Positions 1 to 5,428 are shown, counted from the first letter of the stretch. The stretch is 5,428 nucleotides of DNA from Candidatus Binatia bacterium (GCA_022827045.1 JAJDTQ010000264.1:1-5428), one strand, 5' to 3'. The notes: generated by a model not told the origin, from the letters alone. Numbers and translations are program-made.

Positions 1-1551
1 GAGGGAGGCGATGGGACGCCGCCAGGGAATGTCGCTGCGGGTGGTCTTGAGCCACTTGGCGTGCTGGTTGAACATGGAATCCACCACGTGCACGAACGCC
101 TCGTAGGTGGAGAAGATGCCGTGCCGCCCGGTGAGCAGGTAGCCTTCCAGCCAGCCCTGGCAGGTGTGCTCGCTCAGGATCTCCATGACCCGCCCGTCAG
201 GAGACAGGTGGTCGTCCTCGGGGAGGGTGTCCGCCATCCATACGCGGTCGGTGACCTCGAACACCGCGCCGAGACGGTTGGACGCGGTCTCGTCCGGCCC
301 GAACACGCGGAAGTTCCTGCTCTCCAGGTTTCGCCTCATGACATCCCGCAGGAAGCGGCCCATGACCCGCGTGCTCTCGTCCACGGTCCCGCCGGGCCGC
401 AGCACCGCCACAGCGTAGTCGCGGAAGTCCGGCATCCTCAAGTCCTTGAGCAGCAGGCCGCCGTTGGCGTGGGGGTTGGCGCCCATGCGCCGGGTCCCTT
501 CCGGGGCCAGCGCCGCCAACTCGGGCGCCAGCTGCCCGGTCTCGTCGAAGAGCTCCTCCGGACGGTAGCTCTTCATCCATTCCTCCAGCAGCCTCAGGTG
601 GTCCGGCTTGGCCGCGAGCTGCGCCAGCGGCACCTGGTGGGAGCGCCAGAACCCTTCGGTCTTGAGCCCGTCCACCTCCTTCGGGCCGGTCCAGCCCTTG
701 GGGGTGCGCAGGACGATCATGGGCCAGCGCGGGCGGGCCGTGACGCCGGCGGCGCGCGCCTCCTCCTGGATGGCGCGGATCCGGGCCGTGACCGTGTCCA
801 GGGTCTCGGCCATGAGCCGGTGCATCGCAGGCGGGTCCGAGCCCTCCACGAAATGCGGCTCGTAGCCGTAGCCGACGAACAGGCTCTCCAGCTCGTCGCG
901 GGGGATGCGCGAAAGGATCGTGGGGTTGGCGATCTTGTACCCGTTCAGGTGGAGGATGGGCAGCACCGCGCCGTCCCGCGCCGGGTTGAGGAACTTGTTG
1001 GAGTGCCAGGCCGCCGCCAGCGGGCCGGTCTCGGCCTCGCCGTCGCCCACGACGCACGCAACGACCAGGTCCGGGTTGTCCAGGGCCGCGCCGTAGGCGT
1101 GGGAGACCGCGTAACCCAGCTCGCCGCCCTCGTGGATGGAACCCGGGGTCTCGGGGGCCACGTGGCTGGGGATGCCGCCGGGAAACGAGAACTGCTTGAA
1201 CAGCAGCCGCATGCCGGCTTCATCCCGGGACACCTCGGGATAGACCTCGCTGTAGGTCCCTTCCAGCCAGGTGTTGGCCACGAGCCCCGGGCCGCCGTGG
1301 CCCGGACCGGCGATGTAGATGACGTTGAGGTCCCGTTTCCGGATCACCCGGTTCAGGTGCGCGTAGATGAAGTTCAGCCCGGGGGTGGTGCCCCAGTGGC
1401 CCAGGAGCCGCGGCTTGACGTGGGCGGGCGCCAGCGGCTCCTTCAGGAGGGGGTTGTCAAGCAGGTAGATCTGCCCGACGGACAGGTAGTTGGCGGCACG
1501 CCAGTAGGCGTGGAGCGCGTGCAGGTCTGTCTCGGAGAGCGCTCCGACCAT
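1..1551 (-). CDS. xfp: Phosphoketolase (xylulose-5-phosphate/fructose-6-phosphate), C-terminus cut by the window edge
   Basis: Cytoplasmic thiamine-diphosphate enzyme that cleaves xylulose 5-phosphate (often also fructose 6-phosphate) with inorganic phosphate to acetyl phosphate plus glyceraldehyde 3-phosphate (or erythrose 4-phosphate). The frame is open from ATG at 1551 to the left edge: 517 residues of a family usually near 800. Family signatures read directly are [15 protein letters not shown] (16-30), [11 protein letters not shown] (51-61), GPGHGGP (82-88), [19 protein letters not shown] (129-147), the ThDP/metal motif GDGEAETGP (169-177), WRSHQVPL (302-309), and SEH followed by YLLTGRHG (460-478). 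His52, His85, His130, His305 and Glu461 align by eye with the catalytic residues of bifidobacterial enzymes. The sequence stops at RRPIASL, just before the block where the family has its last two active-site histidines. The start lies 3 bases after the dehydrogenase stop with no clear Shine-Dalgarno sequence, so translation is probably coupled. Family assignment is near certain; substrate preference cannot be read. Confidence 0.96.
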   Translation of the reverse strand, partial: MVGALSETDLHALHAYWRAANYLSVGQIYLLDNPLLKEPLAPAHVKPRLLGHWGTTPGLNFIYAHLNRVIRKRDLNVIYIAGPGHGGPGLVANTWLEGTYSEVYPEVSRDEAGMRLLFKQFSFPGGIPSHVAPETPGSIHEGGELGYAVSHAYGAALDNPDLVVACVVGDGEAETGPLAAAWHSNKFLNPARDGAVLPILHLNGYKIANPTILSRIPRDELESLFVGYGYEPHFVEGSDPPAMHRLMAETLDTVTARIRAIQEEARAAGVTARPRWPMIVLRTPKGWTGPKEVDGLKTEGFWRSHQVPLAQLAAKPDHLRLLEEWMKSYRPEELFDETGQLAPELAALAPEGTRRMGANPHANGGLLLKDLRMPDFRDYAVAVLRPGGTVDESTRVMGRFLRDVMRRNLESRNFRVFGPDETASNRLGAVFEVTDRVWMADTLPEDDHLSPDGRVMEILSEHTCQGWLEGYLLTGRHGIFSTYEAFVHVVDSMFNQHAKWLKTTRSDIPWRRPIASL

Positions 1552-1554
1552 GGT

Positions 1555-2622
1555 TCACAGCAGGCTCTTGCCGCCGAAGCGGCTCTTCCACTGCTCGATG
1601 ACCTCCTTGTTGTAGACGTTGTCGGGCACCTCGCCGCGGAGCGCGGTGAGCACCGAGCTGGTGGCCCAGACCACGCCGGGGTGGAGGCCGCTGCCCTTGT
1701 TGGAGGAGACCATGTGGGGCGACAGGATCACCTTGTCGCCGAGCTTCCGGAGCGGGCTGTCCATGGACAGGGGCTCGTCCTCGAAGACGTCCAGGACCGC
1801 GCCCGAGATGACGTCGTTCTCCAGCGCCTCGGCGAGGTCCGGCTCGTTGCAGCAGTAGCCGCGCGATGTGTTGATGAAGATGGCGTCCTTCTTCATCTGC
1901 GCGAACTGCTCCTTGCCCATCATGTGGCGGGTTTCCTTGGTGAGGACGACGTGGAGCGTCACCACGTCGGACTCGCGCAGCAGCGTCGCAAGGTCCACCT
2001 TCTCGACGCCGGCCTCGGTGAACTTCTCGTCGGGCACGTAGGGGTCGCAGGCGATCATGCGCATGCCCCAGGGCTTCATGAGCTTGGCCACGCGGGTGCC
2101 GATGCGCCCCAGGCCGATGATTCCCAGAACGATGCCGGGGTAGCCGTCCATCTCGCGGGACCCCAGGTAGGTGCCCTGGTGGCTCGGGTCGCGCCACTCG
2201 CCGCCCGACTTGAGGTGGCGGTCACGCTCGCGCGTGCGCTTGAGCATGGTCAGCATGCCGGTGATGGTGCCCTCGGCGACCCCGCCCCAGTTGGACTCCG
2301 TGGGCGCGTGGCACACCATGATGCCCATCTCCGTGGCCGCGTCCACGTCCACGTCGTCCACGCCGATGGTGTACTTGGCCACCACCCGGAGGTCCTTGGA
2401 GGCCTTCATGATCTCCTGGCTGATGGGAGAGCTTCGGATGGACGTGCCCACCAGCGCATGGGCGCCCTGGGCCATGGAGACCATCTCCGCCTCGTTATCC
2501 CCCTGGGGGTTGTGCCAACCGGCCTTGCCCAGGACCAGCTCGCAGCCGTTGTCCTCGAGCTTCTTGTGGGAGTCGCCCTTTTCGTCGTTGGGAGCGAATA
2601 TGAACACCTTGGCTTTGGCCAT
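1555..2622 (-). CDS. NAD-dependent D-2-hydroxyacid dehydrogenase (phosphoglycerate dehydrogenase-like)
   Basis: 355-residue cytoplasmic oxidoreductase of the D-isomer-specific 2-hydroxyacid dehydrogenase superfamily, which interconverts 2-hydroxy and 2-keto acids with NAD(H). The split substrate-binding domain covers about residues 1-110 and 305-355; the Rossmann domain covers about 115-300. The nucleotide motif is GLGRIG (170-175), and Asp193 at the end of the second strand favours NAD over NADP. The catalytic triad is Arg254 (in NTSRG), Glu283 (in FEDEP) and His303 (in SPH), spaced as in SerA. There is no C-terminal ACT domain, so this is not the allosteric long form of SerA. Two oddities: TESN at 108-111 resembles the substrate loop of formate dehydrogenase, and the usual GG after the catalytic His is missing (SPHMVSSN). 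Glu283, where formate dehydrogenase has Gln, argues against a formate dehydrogenase. It is the promoter-proximal gene of the pair with phosphoketolase and has a very strong ribosome-binding site. The exact substrate is unknown. Confidence 0.93.
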   Translation of the reverse strand: MAKAKVFIFAPNDEKGDSHKKLEDNGCELVLGKAGWHNPQGDNEAEMVSMAQGAHALVGTSIRSSPISQEIMKASKDLRVVAKYTIGVDDVDVDAATEMGIMVCHAPTESNWGGVAEGTITGMLTMLKRTRERDRHLKSGGEWRDPSHQGTYLGSREMDGYPGIVLGIIGLGRIGTRVAKLMKPWGMRMIACDPYVPDEKFTEAGVEKVDLATLLRESDVVTLHVVLTKETRHMMGKEQFAQMKKDAIFINTSRGYCCNEPDLAEALENDVISGAVLDVFEDEPLSMDSPLRKLGDKVILSPHMVSSNKGSGLHPGVVWATSSVLTALRGEVPDNVYNKEVIEQWKSRFGGKSLL

Positions 2623-2627
2623 TGGTT

Positions 2628-2634
2628 TCCTCCT
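2628..2634 (-). promoter_or_regulatory. Strong Shine-Dalgarno site of the dehydrogenase gene
   Basis: On the minus strand the sequence reads AGGAGGA, ending 5 bases before the ATG at 2622. It is a near-perfect complement to the 16S rRNA 3' end and fixes the dehydrogenase start. It is the strongest ribosome-binding site in the window and implies high translation of the first gene, with the phosphoketolase probably translated by coupling. Confidence 0.9.
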
Positions 2635-2656
2635 GTACCGTCGCGCGGTCTCGGCG

Positions 2657-2686
2657 TTGTGTGTGCGAGCCCACGAAAGTTAATAT
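2657..2686 (+). promoter_or_regulatory. Weak candidate promoter for the double-cupin gene
   Basis: On the plus strand TTGTGT (2657-2662) is followed after 18 bases by TAATAT (2681-2686). These match the sigma-70 consensus in 3 of 6 and 4 of 6 positions. The same AT-rich patch would serve as the -10 element of the opposite promoter, so both divergent genes could share one melting region. The start would be near 2693, leaving a leader of about 44 bases. The support is weak. Confidence 0.22.
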
Positions 2687-2706
2687 GACCCGGCCGGGCA
2701 GGTCAA
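2680..2706 (-). promoter_or_regulatory. Candidate promoter for the dehydrogenase-phosphoketolase operon
   Basis: On the minus strand, TTGACC (2706-2701) resembles a -35 box (5 of 6 to TTGACA). TATTAA (2685-2680) resembles a -10 box (4 of 6) in an AT-rich patch that stands out from GC-rich surroundings. The 15-base spacer is shorter than the 17-base optimum, so the promoter may be weak or activator-dependent. Transcription would start around 2673 and leave a leader of about 50 bases before the ATG at 2622. This rests on sequence resemblance only. Confidence 0.45.
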
Positions 2707-2717
2707 CCAACGGCCGG
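2686..2717. repeat. Palindrome, dyad and short direct repeat between divergent genes (possible operator)
   Basis: Three overlapping symmetric elements lie between the dehydrogenase and cupin genes. CCCGGCCGGG (2689-2698) is a perfect 10-base palindrome. TGACC (2686-2690) and GGTCA (2701-2705) form an inverted repeat 10 bases apart. CGGCCGG occurs twice (2691-2697 and 2711-2717), exactly 20 bases apart, about two helical turns. They fill the spacer of the candidate minus-strand promoter, where a dimeric regulator would control it. GC-rich DNA produces such elements by chance fairly often, so the operator role is an inference. Confidence 0.35.
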
Positions 2718-2736
2718 CCCCGCGGAAATCACCCGC

Positions 2737-3396
2737 ATGCTGTTGAACACGGACATATCCCGGCGCGTGGTCATCGACACGGTGGAGATGCCGTGGATGG
2801 ATTCCCCGCTGCCCGGGGTCCGGCGGCGTATGCTGGAGCGGGACGGTGGGGAGGTGGCGCGGGCCACCAGCCTCGTCCGCTACGCGCCGGGCAGCCGCTT
2901 CGCGGAGCACTCCCACGGGCTCGGCGAGGAGTTCCTGGTGATCGAGGGCGTGTTCTCCGACGAGCACGGGGACTACCCGGCCGGGACCTACGTGAGGAAC
3001 CCGCCGGGCTCGAGGCACCGGCCCCACAGCCTCGGCGGCTGCACCCTGTTCGTGAAGCTCCGGCAGATGGACCCGGCGGAGCGCGGGGTCGTGCGCGTCG
3101 ATACCGCCGGCGCGCCGTGGTCACCGGGAAGCGAACGAGGCCTGCTCGTCATGCCGCTTTATGCCGGCGAGAGAGAGTCCGTCGCGCTGGTGAAACTGGA
3201 GCCGGGAGCACTGCTGGAACGGCACCATCACCCCGCGGGCGAGGAACTCTGGGTGCTCGAAGGCGTTCTCGAGGACGACGACGGCGTCTACCGCAAGGGG
3301 ACCTGGCTGCGGAACCCTCCGGGCAGCTCGCATGCGCCGCGCAGCCGGGCAGGCTGCATCTTCTACAGCAAGACCGGACACCTGGCGCCCGGGTGA
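2737..3396 (+). CDS. Double-cupin protein, ChrR-like cupin family, without the anti-sigma domain
   Basis: 219-residue soluble protein of two cupin barrels. Residues 43-108 and 148-213 align without gaps and are identical at 30 of 66 positions. Each copy carries HxH-x3-E and a His 34 residues after the second His: His58, His60, Glu64, His94 in the first and His163, His165, Glu169, His199 in the second. Both therefore keep a full metal-ligand set, and both end in RNPPGSxH and a GC pair. This pattern resembles the cupin domain of ChrR, the zinc anti-sigma factor, but the N-terminal sigma-binding domain is absent and no ECF sigma gene is adjacent, so an anti-sigma role is not supported. A metal-dependent sensor, isomerase or dioxygenase role is possible. 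The first ATG (2737) was chosen because it keeps the whole N-terminus; its ribosome-binding site is poor. It is transcribed away from the dehydrogenase operon. Function is unknown. Confidence 0.85.
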   Translation: MLLNTDISRRVVIDTVEMPWMDSPLPGVRRRMLERDGGEVARATSLVRYAPGSRFAEHSHGLGEEFLVIEGVFSDEHGDYPAGTYVRNPPGSRHRPHSLGGCTLFVKLRQMDPAERGVVRVDTAGAPWSPGSERGLLVMPLYAGERESVALVKLEPGALLERHHHPAGEELWVLEGVLEDDDGVYRKGTWLRNPPGSSHAPRSRAGCIFYSKTGHLAPG

Positions 3397-3406
3397 ACGG
3401 GACCGC

Positions 3407-4276
3407 CTACCAGTGCCGCGCGAGGGTCACGCAGATGGCGCCCGACACCACCAGCAGGGTGCCGAATACCACCGCCGGAGTGGTGTTCTCGACGCGGCGC
3501 AGAATGATGCTGGCCAGCAGCACGGTCCATACCGGTGAAGTCGCGGTTATGGGAGAGACGATCACCGTGGGACCCGACGCCAGGGCGAAGAACAGCAGCA
3601 GGATCGCCATGGTCTCGCCGACGCCGGAGATGGTGAACGGGATCAACGCCTTCCGGTGCCAGACGAGGGGTTCCCGCCGTACCGGCGACGCGAGATAGGT
3701 GGTGAAGCAGCCCAGCGAGACGATCCCCACCAGCGCCGCGAAGAACAGGGGCTCGTCGGCCAGGAGCATGGCGTATCGCCGGATCGGGTGCACCGTGGAG
3801 GTCATCACGGAAGTCGCCACCGGCAGCACCAGGTACCAGCGACGAAAGTCGGGGATCTGCTCGTCCATTCTCCAGGAGGTGAGAGCGGTGCCGCCGACGA
3901 TCAGCACCACGCCCGCCAGATTGAGGGCGTTGGTCTGCTCTCCCAGCACCGTGACGCCGATCAGCACGGTGAGCATGGGATGCGTATTGCGCAGCGTTAC
4001 GGCGCGGGATACACCGACCTTGGAGATGGCCAGGTAGTGGCATGACCGCAGCACCGTCTGCAGCACGCCGGTGATGACCACCAGGTAGAACGCCGCTCGA
4101 GGCACCGACGGAATGCCCGTGGTGAACAGGACCGCCGCCGACAAGCCCACGGCGTGCACGAACAGCGAAAAGAGCACGACGGTGTTGGGGGTCGAATACT
4201 GCAGTCCCCACCGGGCGGCGATGTTCGACGTGGCGTAGGAGAACGCGGTGAGGAGGGCAAGGATCTCGATGGACAT
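3407..4276 (-). CDS. EamA/DMT-superfamily membrane permease
   Basis: 289-residue integral inner-membrane protein with two EamA repeats, about residues 4-135 and 148-285, expected to form ten transmembrane helices. Hydrophobic stretches are clear at about 32-52, 62-82, 100-112, 119-133, 148-160, 176-196, 222-235, 245-259 and 267-285. Each repeat ends in the family pattern of a proline-containing helix, a loop with Glu, then a Gly-rich helix: HPMLTVLIGVTVLGE (99-113) with GTAL, and TSPVWTVLLASIILRRVE (246-263) with VSGA. Members export or exchange small metabolites such as amino acids and nucleotide-related compounds; the substrate cannot be read here. I chose the ATG at 4276 because it starts directly at the first helix (MSIEILALLTAFSY) and follows GGGAAAAAG. 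The frame stays open further upstream, but that extension lacks membrane character and lies antisense to the methyltransferase. The 3' end faces the cupin gene 10 bases away, with no visible terminator between them. Confidence 0.9.
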   Translation of the reverse strand: MSIEILALLTAFSYATSNIAARWGLQYSTPNTVVLFSLFVHAVGLSAAVLFTTGIPSVPRAAFYLVVITGVLQTVLRSCHYLAISKVGVSRAVTLRNTHPMLTVLIGVTVLGEQTNALNLAGVVLIVGGTALTSWRMDEQIPDFRRWYLVLPVATSVMTSTVHPIRRYAMLLADEPLFFAALVGIVSLGCFTTYLASPVRREPLVWHRKALIPFTISGVGETMAILLLFFALASGPTVIVSPITATSPVWTVLLASIILRRVENTTPAVVFGTLLVVSGAICVTLARHW

Positions 4277-4411
4277 CTTTTTCCCGGGGACGGCGGGCGG
4301 GCACGCGGCGTCCGCGTAGCGGCGCGGGGACCATGCCGATGTTCCAGGGCCTATCCCGGATCGCGGGAAAAAGCGAGCGGCGGACGGCGCGGCGCCGGGC
4401 TTGACCGGGCC
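4277..4411. other. Divergent intergenic spacer with inverted repeats
   Basis: This 135-base spacer separates the minus-strand permease from the plus-strand methyltransferase. CTTTTTCCCG (4277-4286) and CGGGAAAAAG (4364-4373) are perfect 10-base inverted copies 77 bases apart; the left copy is the permease ribosome-binding region. A tight dyad, ACGCGG-CGT-CCGCGT, lies at 4303-4317. A small hairpin, TCCCG-GATCG-CGGGA, lies at 4354-4368 and shares its right arm with the inverted repeat. I see no convincing -35/-10 pair for either gene, so the promoters are unplaced. Confidence 0.5.
4303..4317. repeat. Short perfect dyad, possible operator
   Basis: ACGCGG and CCGCGT are perfect 6-base inverted arms around a 3-base centre (CGT). 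The site is 27 bases upstream of the permease start on the minus strand, where a bound dimer could block transcription or translation initiation. It could equally be a small RNA hairpin in the permease leader. The very high GC content makes a chance origin plausible. Confidence 0.35.
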
Positions 4412-4999
4412 ATGAAGAAATTCAGGTTCGACCGCGCGTACTACGACCGGTGGTACCGCAATGACGAGACCCGGACCTTCATGACGGAGTACACCCCCGC
4501 CATCGTCCGCTTCGTGCTCGCCTACCTCGACTACCTGGAGATCGAGGTGAAGACGGTGCTGGACGCCGGCTGCGGCCTCGGGCACTGGCGGACGGCGCTC
4601 ACGGACCTCGGCCGGGACGTCGAATACCACGGGTTGGAAGCGAGCGACTATCTCTGCGACGAGTTCGGCTGGGGAAAGGGCTCCATCGTCGACTACAAGC
4701 CCGGCGAGCCCTTTGACCTGGTGGTGTGCCAGGGCGTGCTCCAGTACCTCGGCGACGCGGAGTGCAAGGCCGCCATCGACAACCTCGCCGGTTTGTGCTC
4801 CCAGGCCCTCTACCTGGAGGTGCTCACCCGCCGCGACGCCAGGGAGAACTGCATCCCCGAGCGCACCGACACCGACGTCTACCTGCGCAAGGGGAAGTGG
4901 TACCGCAAGCGCCTCGAGGGGCACTTCGTGAACCTGGGCGGCGGCCTCTTCCTGTCCAGGACGTGCGCGGCGACCTGCTACGAGCTCTGGATTCCATAG
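4412..4999 (+). CDS. Class I SAM-dependent methyltransferase, substrate unknown
   Basis: 195-residue soluble protein with a compact Rossmann-fold methyltransferase core. Motif I, the SAM-binding loop, is VLDAGCGLGHW (49-59). The acidic residue ending the second strand, which would bind the ribose hydroxyls, is Glu76 in GLEASDYL. The motif II/III region is FDLVVCQGVLQYL (101-113), typical of small-molecule or unassigned methyltransferases; there is no NPPY-type motif of N6-adenine or glutamine methyltransferases. An N-terminal segment rich in Arg and Tyr (1-40) and a C-terminal tail with Cys185 and Cys189 may form the substrate lid. The protein is short for the class, with no added targeting or catalytic domain. 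I chose the ATG at 4412 because homology-like sequence begins there (MKKFRFDRAYYDRWY), although the frame is open far upstream and no good ribosome-binding site is visible. It is divergent from the permease and 88 bases ahead of the TctA-like gene, so co-transcription with that gene is possible. Confidence 0.88.
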   Translation: MKKFRFDRAYYDRWYRNDETRTFMTEYTPAIVRFVLAYLDYLEIEVKTVLDAGCGLGHWRTALTDLGRDVEYHGLEASDYLCDEFGWGKGSIVDYKPGEPFDLVVCQGVLQYLGDAECKAAIDNLAGLCSQALYLEVLTRRDARENCIPERTDTDVYLRKGKWYRKRLEGHFVNLGGGLFLSRTCAATCYELWIP

Positions 5000-5087
5000 C
5001 GCCCGGGGTGGAGGCGTGTTGACACCGCACGCCGGTCATGGCAAGTCAGCACTTCGCATTTCGGGGCTGTGAATTCATGAGGATCAC
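5000..5087 (+). promoter_or_regulatory. Spacer before the TctA-like gene, with a hairpin enclosing a -35-like TTGACA
   Basis: This 88-base spacer contains TTGACA (5019-5024), a perfect -35 consensus, but no good -10 box at 16-18 bases (the sequence there is GCAAGTCA). GGCGTG (5013-5018) and CACGCC (5028-5033) form a 6-base stem whose 9-base loop holds the TTGACA. A smaller dyad, GTGT-TG-ACAC (5016-5025), overlaps it. The stem is not followed by a T-run, so it is not an intrinsic terminator of the methyltransferase gene. An operator over a weak, activated promoter is one reading; chance is another. Confidence 0.3.
5079..5082 (+). promoter_or_regulatory. Shine-Dalgarno site of the TctA-like gene
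   Basis: GAGG, within ATGAGGATC, lies 5 bases before the ATG at 5088 and supports that start. A competing ATG at 5077 in another frame opens only a nine-codon reading frame ending at TAG, which overlaps the true start and is probably not functional. Confidence 0.7.
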
Positions 5088-5428
5088 ATGTGGGAAGCGT
5101 CCATAGAGGCGGCGGAGAAGCTCTTTTCCCTCGGCCCGCTGCTGGCGATGCTGGTGATACTGCCCGTCGCGCTGATCTCGGGCCTGATGCCCGGGGGGAA
5201 CCTGCCCATCGCGGTGGTCCTGCTGGGGTTCGCGGGTTACATAGATCCGTGGATCACGGTGACCGCCGTGGTCTTCTTCCTGGCGGCCAGCGACATCACC
5301 GAACCGGTCCCCTCCATCCTCATGGGAATTCCCGGCGCCCGTTCGGCCCAGGCGACCATCCTCGACGGCTACCCGCTGGCGCGCAGGGGCCTGGCGGGAG
5401 TGGCCCTGGGCGCCAGCTACATGTGCAC
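5088..5428 (+). CDS. TctA-family permease of a tripartite tricarboxylate transporter, N-terminal part only
   Basis: The first 113 residues of a large membrane permease; family members are near 500 residues with about 12 helices. In tripartite tricarboxylate transporters this subunit forms the channel with the small TctB subunit and takes substrate (citrate or other carboxylates) from a periplasmic TctC binding protein. Hydrophobic segments are visible at about 17-34, 40-52 and 56-68. The Gly-rich loop ISGLMPGGNLPIA (30-42) corresponds to the VGVLPGLGP region of TctA. The family signature is the stretch SILMGIPG (76-83) followed by ILDGYPLARRGLAGVALG (91-108), matching the usual SILLNIPG and LDGYPMARQGRAG pattern. 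The loop is divergent: LMPGGN replaces LPGLGP, and ASDITEPVPS replaces the usual YYGAMYGGSTTS, so this is a remote branch and the substrate is open. No TctC or TctB gene lies upstream; they may follow beyond the right edge. Confidence 0.85.
   Translation, partial: MWEASIEAAEKLFSLGPLLAMLVILPVALISGLMPGGNLPIAVVLLGFAGYIDPWITVTAVVFFLAASDITEPVPSILMGIPGARSAQATILDGYPLARRGLAGVALGASYMC

Noticed and set aside
1555..2622. Annotation of the dehydrogenase as NAD formate dehydrogenase, based on TESN
   Set aside because: Glu283 occupies the position where formate dehydrogenases have Gln, and the rest of the active site follows the hydroxyacid dehydrogenase pattern.
61..2688. 875-residue plus-strand open frame spanning the phosphoketolase and dehydrogenase genes
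   Set aside because: It is the antisense shadow of two well-conserved minus-strand genes. Its composition (rich in His, Val, Gly, Arg, Gln) is typical of the complement of GC-rich coding DNA, and no domain is recognisable.
2737..3396. Cupin protein as a ChrR-type anti-sigma factor
   Set aside because: The zinc-binding N-terminal sigma-inhibitory domain is absent and no ECF sigma factor gene lies in the window.
3380..3420. Possible bidirectional terminator between the convergent cupin and permease genes
   Set aside because: Only weak GC pairings are visible and there is no T-run on either strand.
2622..3698. 358-residue plus-strand frame overlapping the cupin gene
   Set aside because: It is out of frame with the cupin, whose repeats and metal ligands are unmistakable, and its Arg/Gly/Ala-rich composition indicates a shadow frame.
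4154..4411. Upstream extension of the methyltransferase frame to an ATG at 4154
   Set aside because: The added 86 residues overlap the permease gene in antisense, are low-complexity Arg/Gly-rich, and precede the natural start MKKFRF.
4277..4924. N-terminal extension of the permease frame, giving a 505-residue fusion
   Set aside because: The extra residues lie antisense to the methyltransferase gene and have no membrane or domain character. The permease starts cleanly at the ATG at 4276, at its first helix.
5039..5057. Sigma-54-like site TGGCAAG...TCGC before the TctA-like gene
   Set aside because: The GG and GC elements are 14 bases apart instead of 10, and the -12 half does not match TTGC.

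Overview
The window is GC-rich and densely coded, with one very strong AGGAGGA ribosome-binding site, short intergenic gaps and no introns, so it is bacterial. The gene content (phosphoketolase, a D-2-hydroxyacid dehydrogenase, a stand-alone ChrR-like double cupin, an EamA permease and a TctA-family permease) fits a high-GC environmental bacterium, proteobacterial or a related uncultured lineage. Nothing here is phylogenetically decisive, and I saw no tRNA, rRNA, IS element, CRISPR array or phage gene.

Layout, left to right. (1) Positions 1-2622, minus strand: a two-gene operon. The upstream gene (1555-2622) encodes a 355-residue NAD-dependent D-2-hydroxyacid dehydrogenase. Its stop codon is 3 bases from the start of a phosphoketolase gene (1-1551), whose C-terminal third runs off the left edge. 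(2) Positions 2623-2736: a divergent intergenic region with a candidate minus-strand promoter, a GC-rich palindrome, a dyad and short direct repeats. (3) Positions 2737-3396, plus strand: a double cupin with an obvious internal duplication. It converges, with a 10-base gap, on (4) 3407-4276, minus strand: an EamA/DMT-family permease. (5) Positions 4277-4411: a second divergent spacer with an inverted repeat (arms 77 bases apart) and a tight dyad. (6) Positions 4412-4999, plus strand: a small SAM-dependent methyltransferase. (7) Positions 5000-5087: a spacer with a hairpin around a perfect TTGACA. (8) From 5088 to the right edge, plus strand: the N-terminus of a TctA-family permease of the tripartite tricarboxylate transporter type.

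Functionally, the clearest unit is the dehydrogenase-phosphoketolase pair. Phosphoketolase splits xylulose 5-phosphate (and often fructose 6-phosphate) with phosphate into acetyl phosphate and a sugar phosphate. The dehydrogenase probably interconverts a 2-hydroxy acid and a 2-keto acid using NAD(H), so co-expression suggests a small sugar-acid or central-carbon module. The EamA and TctA permeases add metabolite and carboxylate transport, but nothing shows they belong to the same pathway. I found no convincing new multi-gene system. The points worth a second look are the coupled gene pair, the dehydrogenase active-site variations, the duplicated cupin and the symmetric elements in the spacers.
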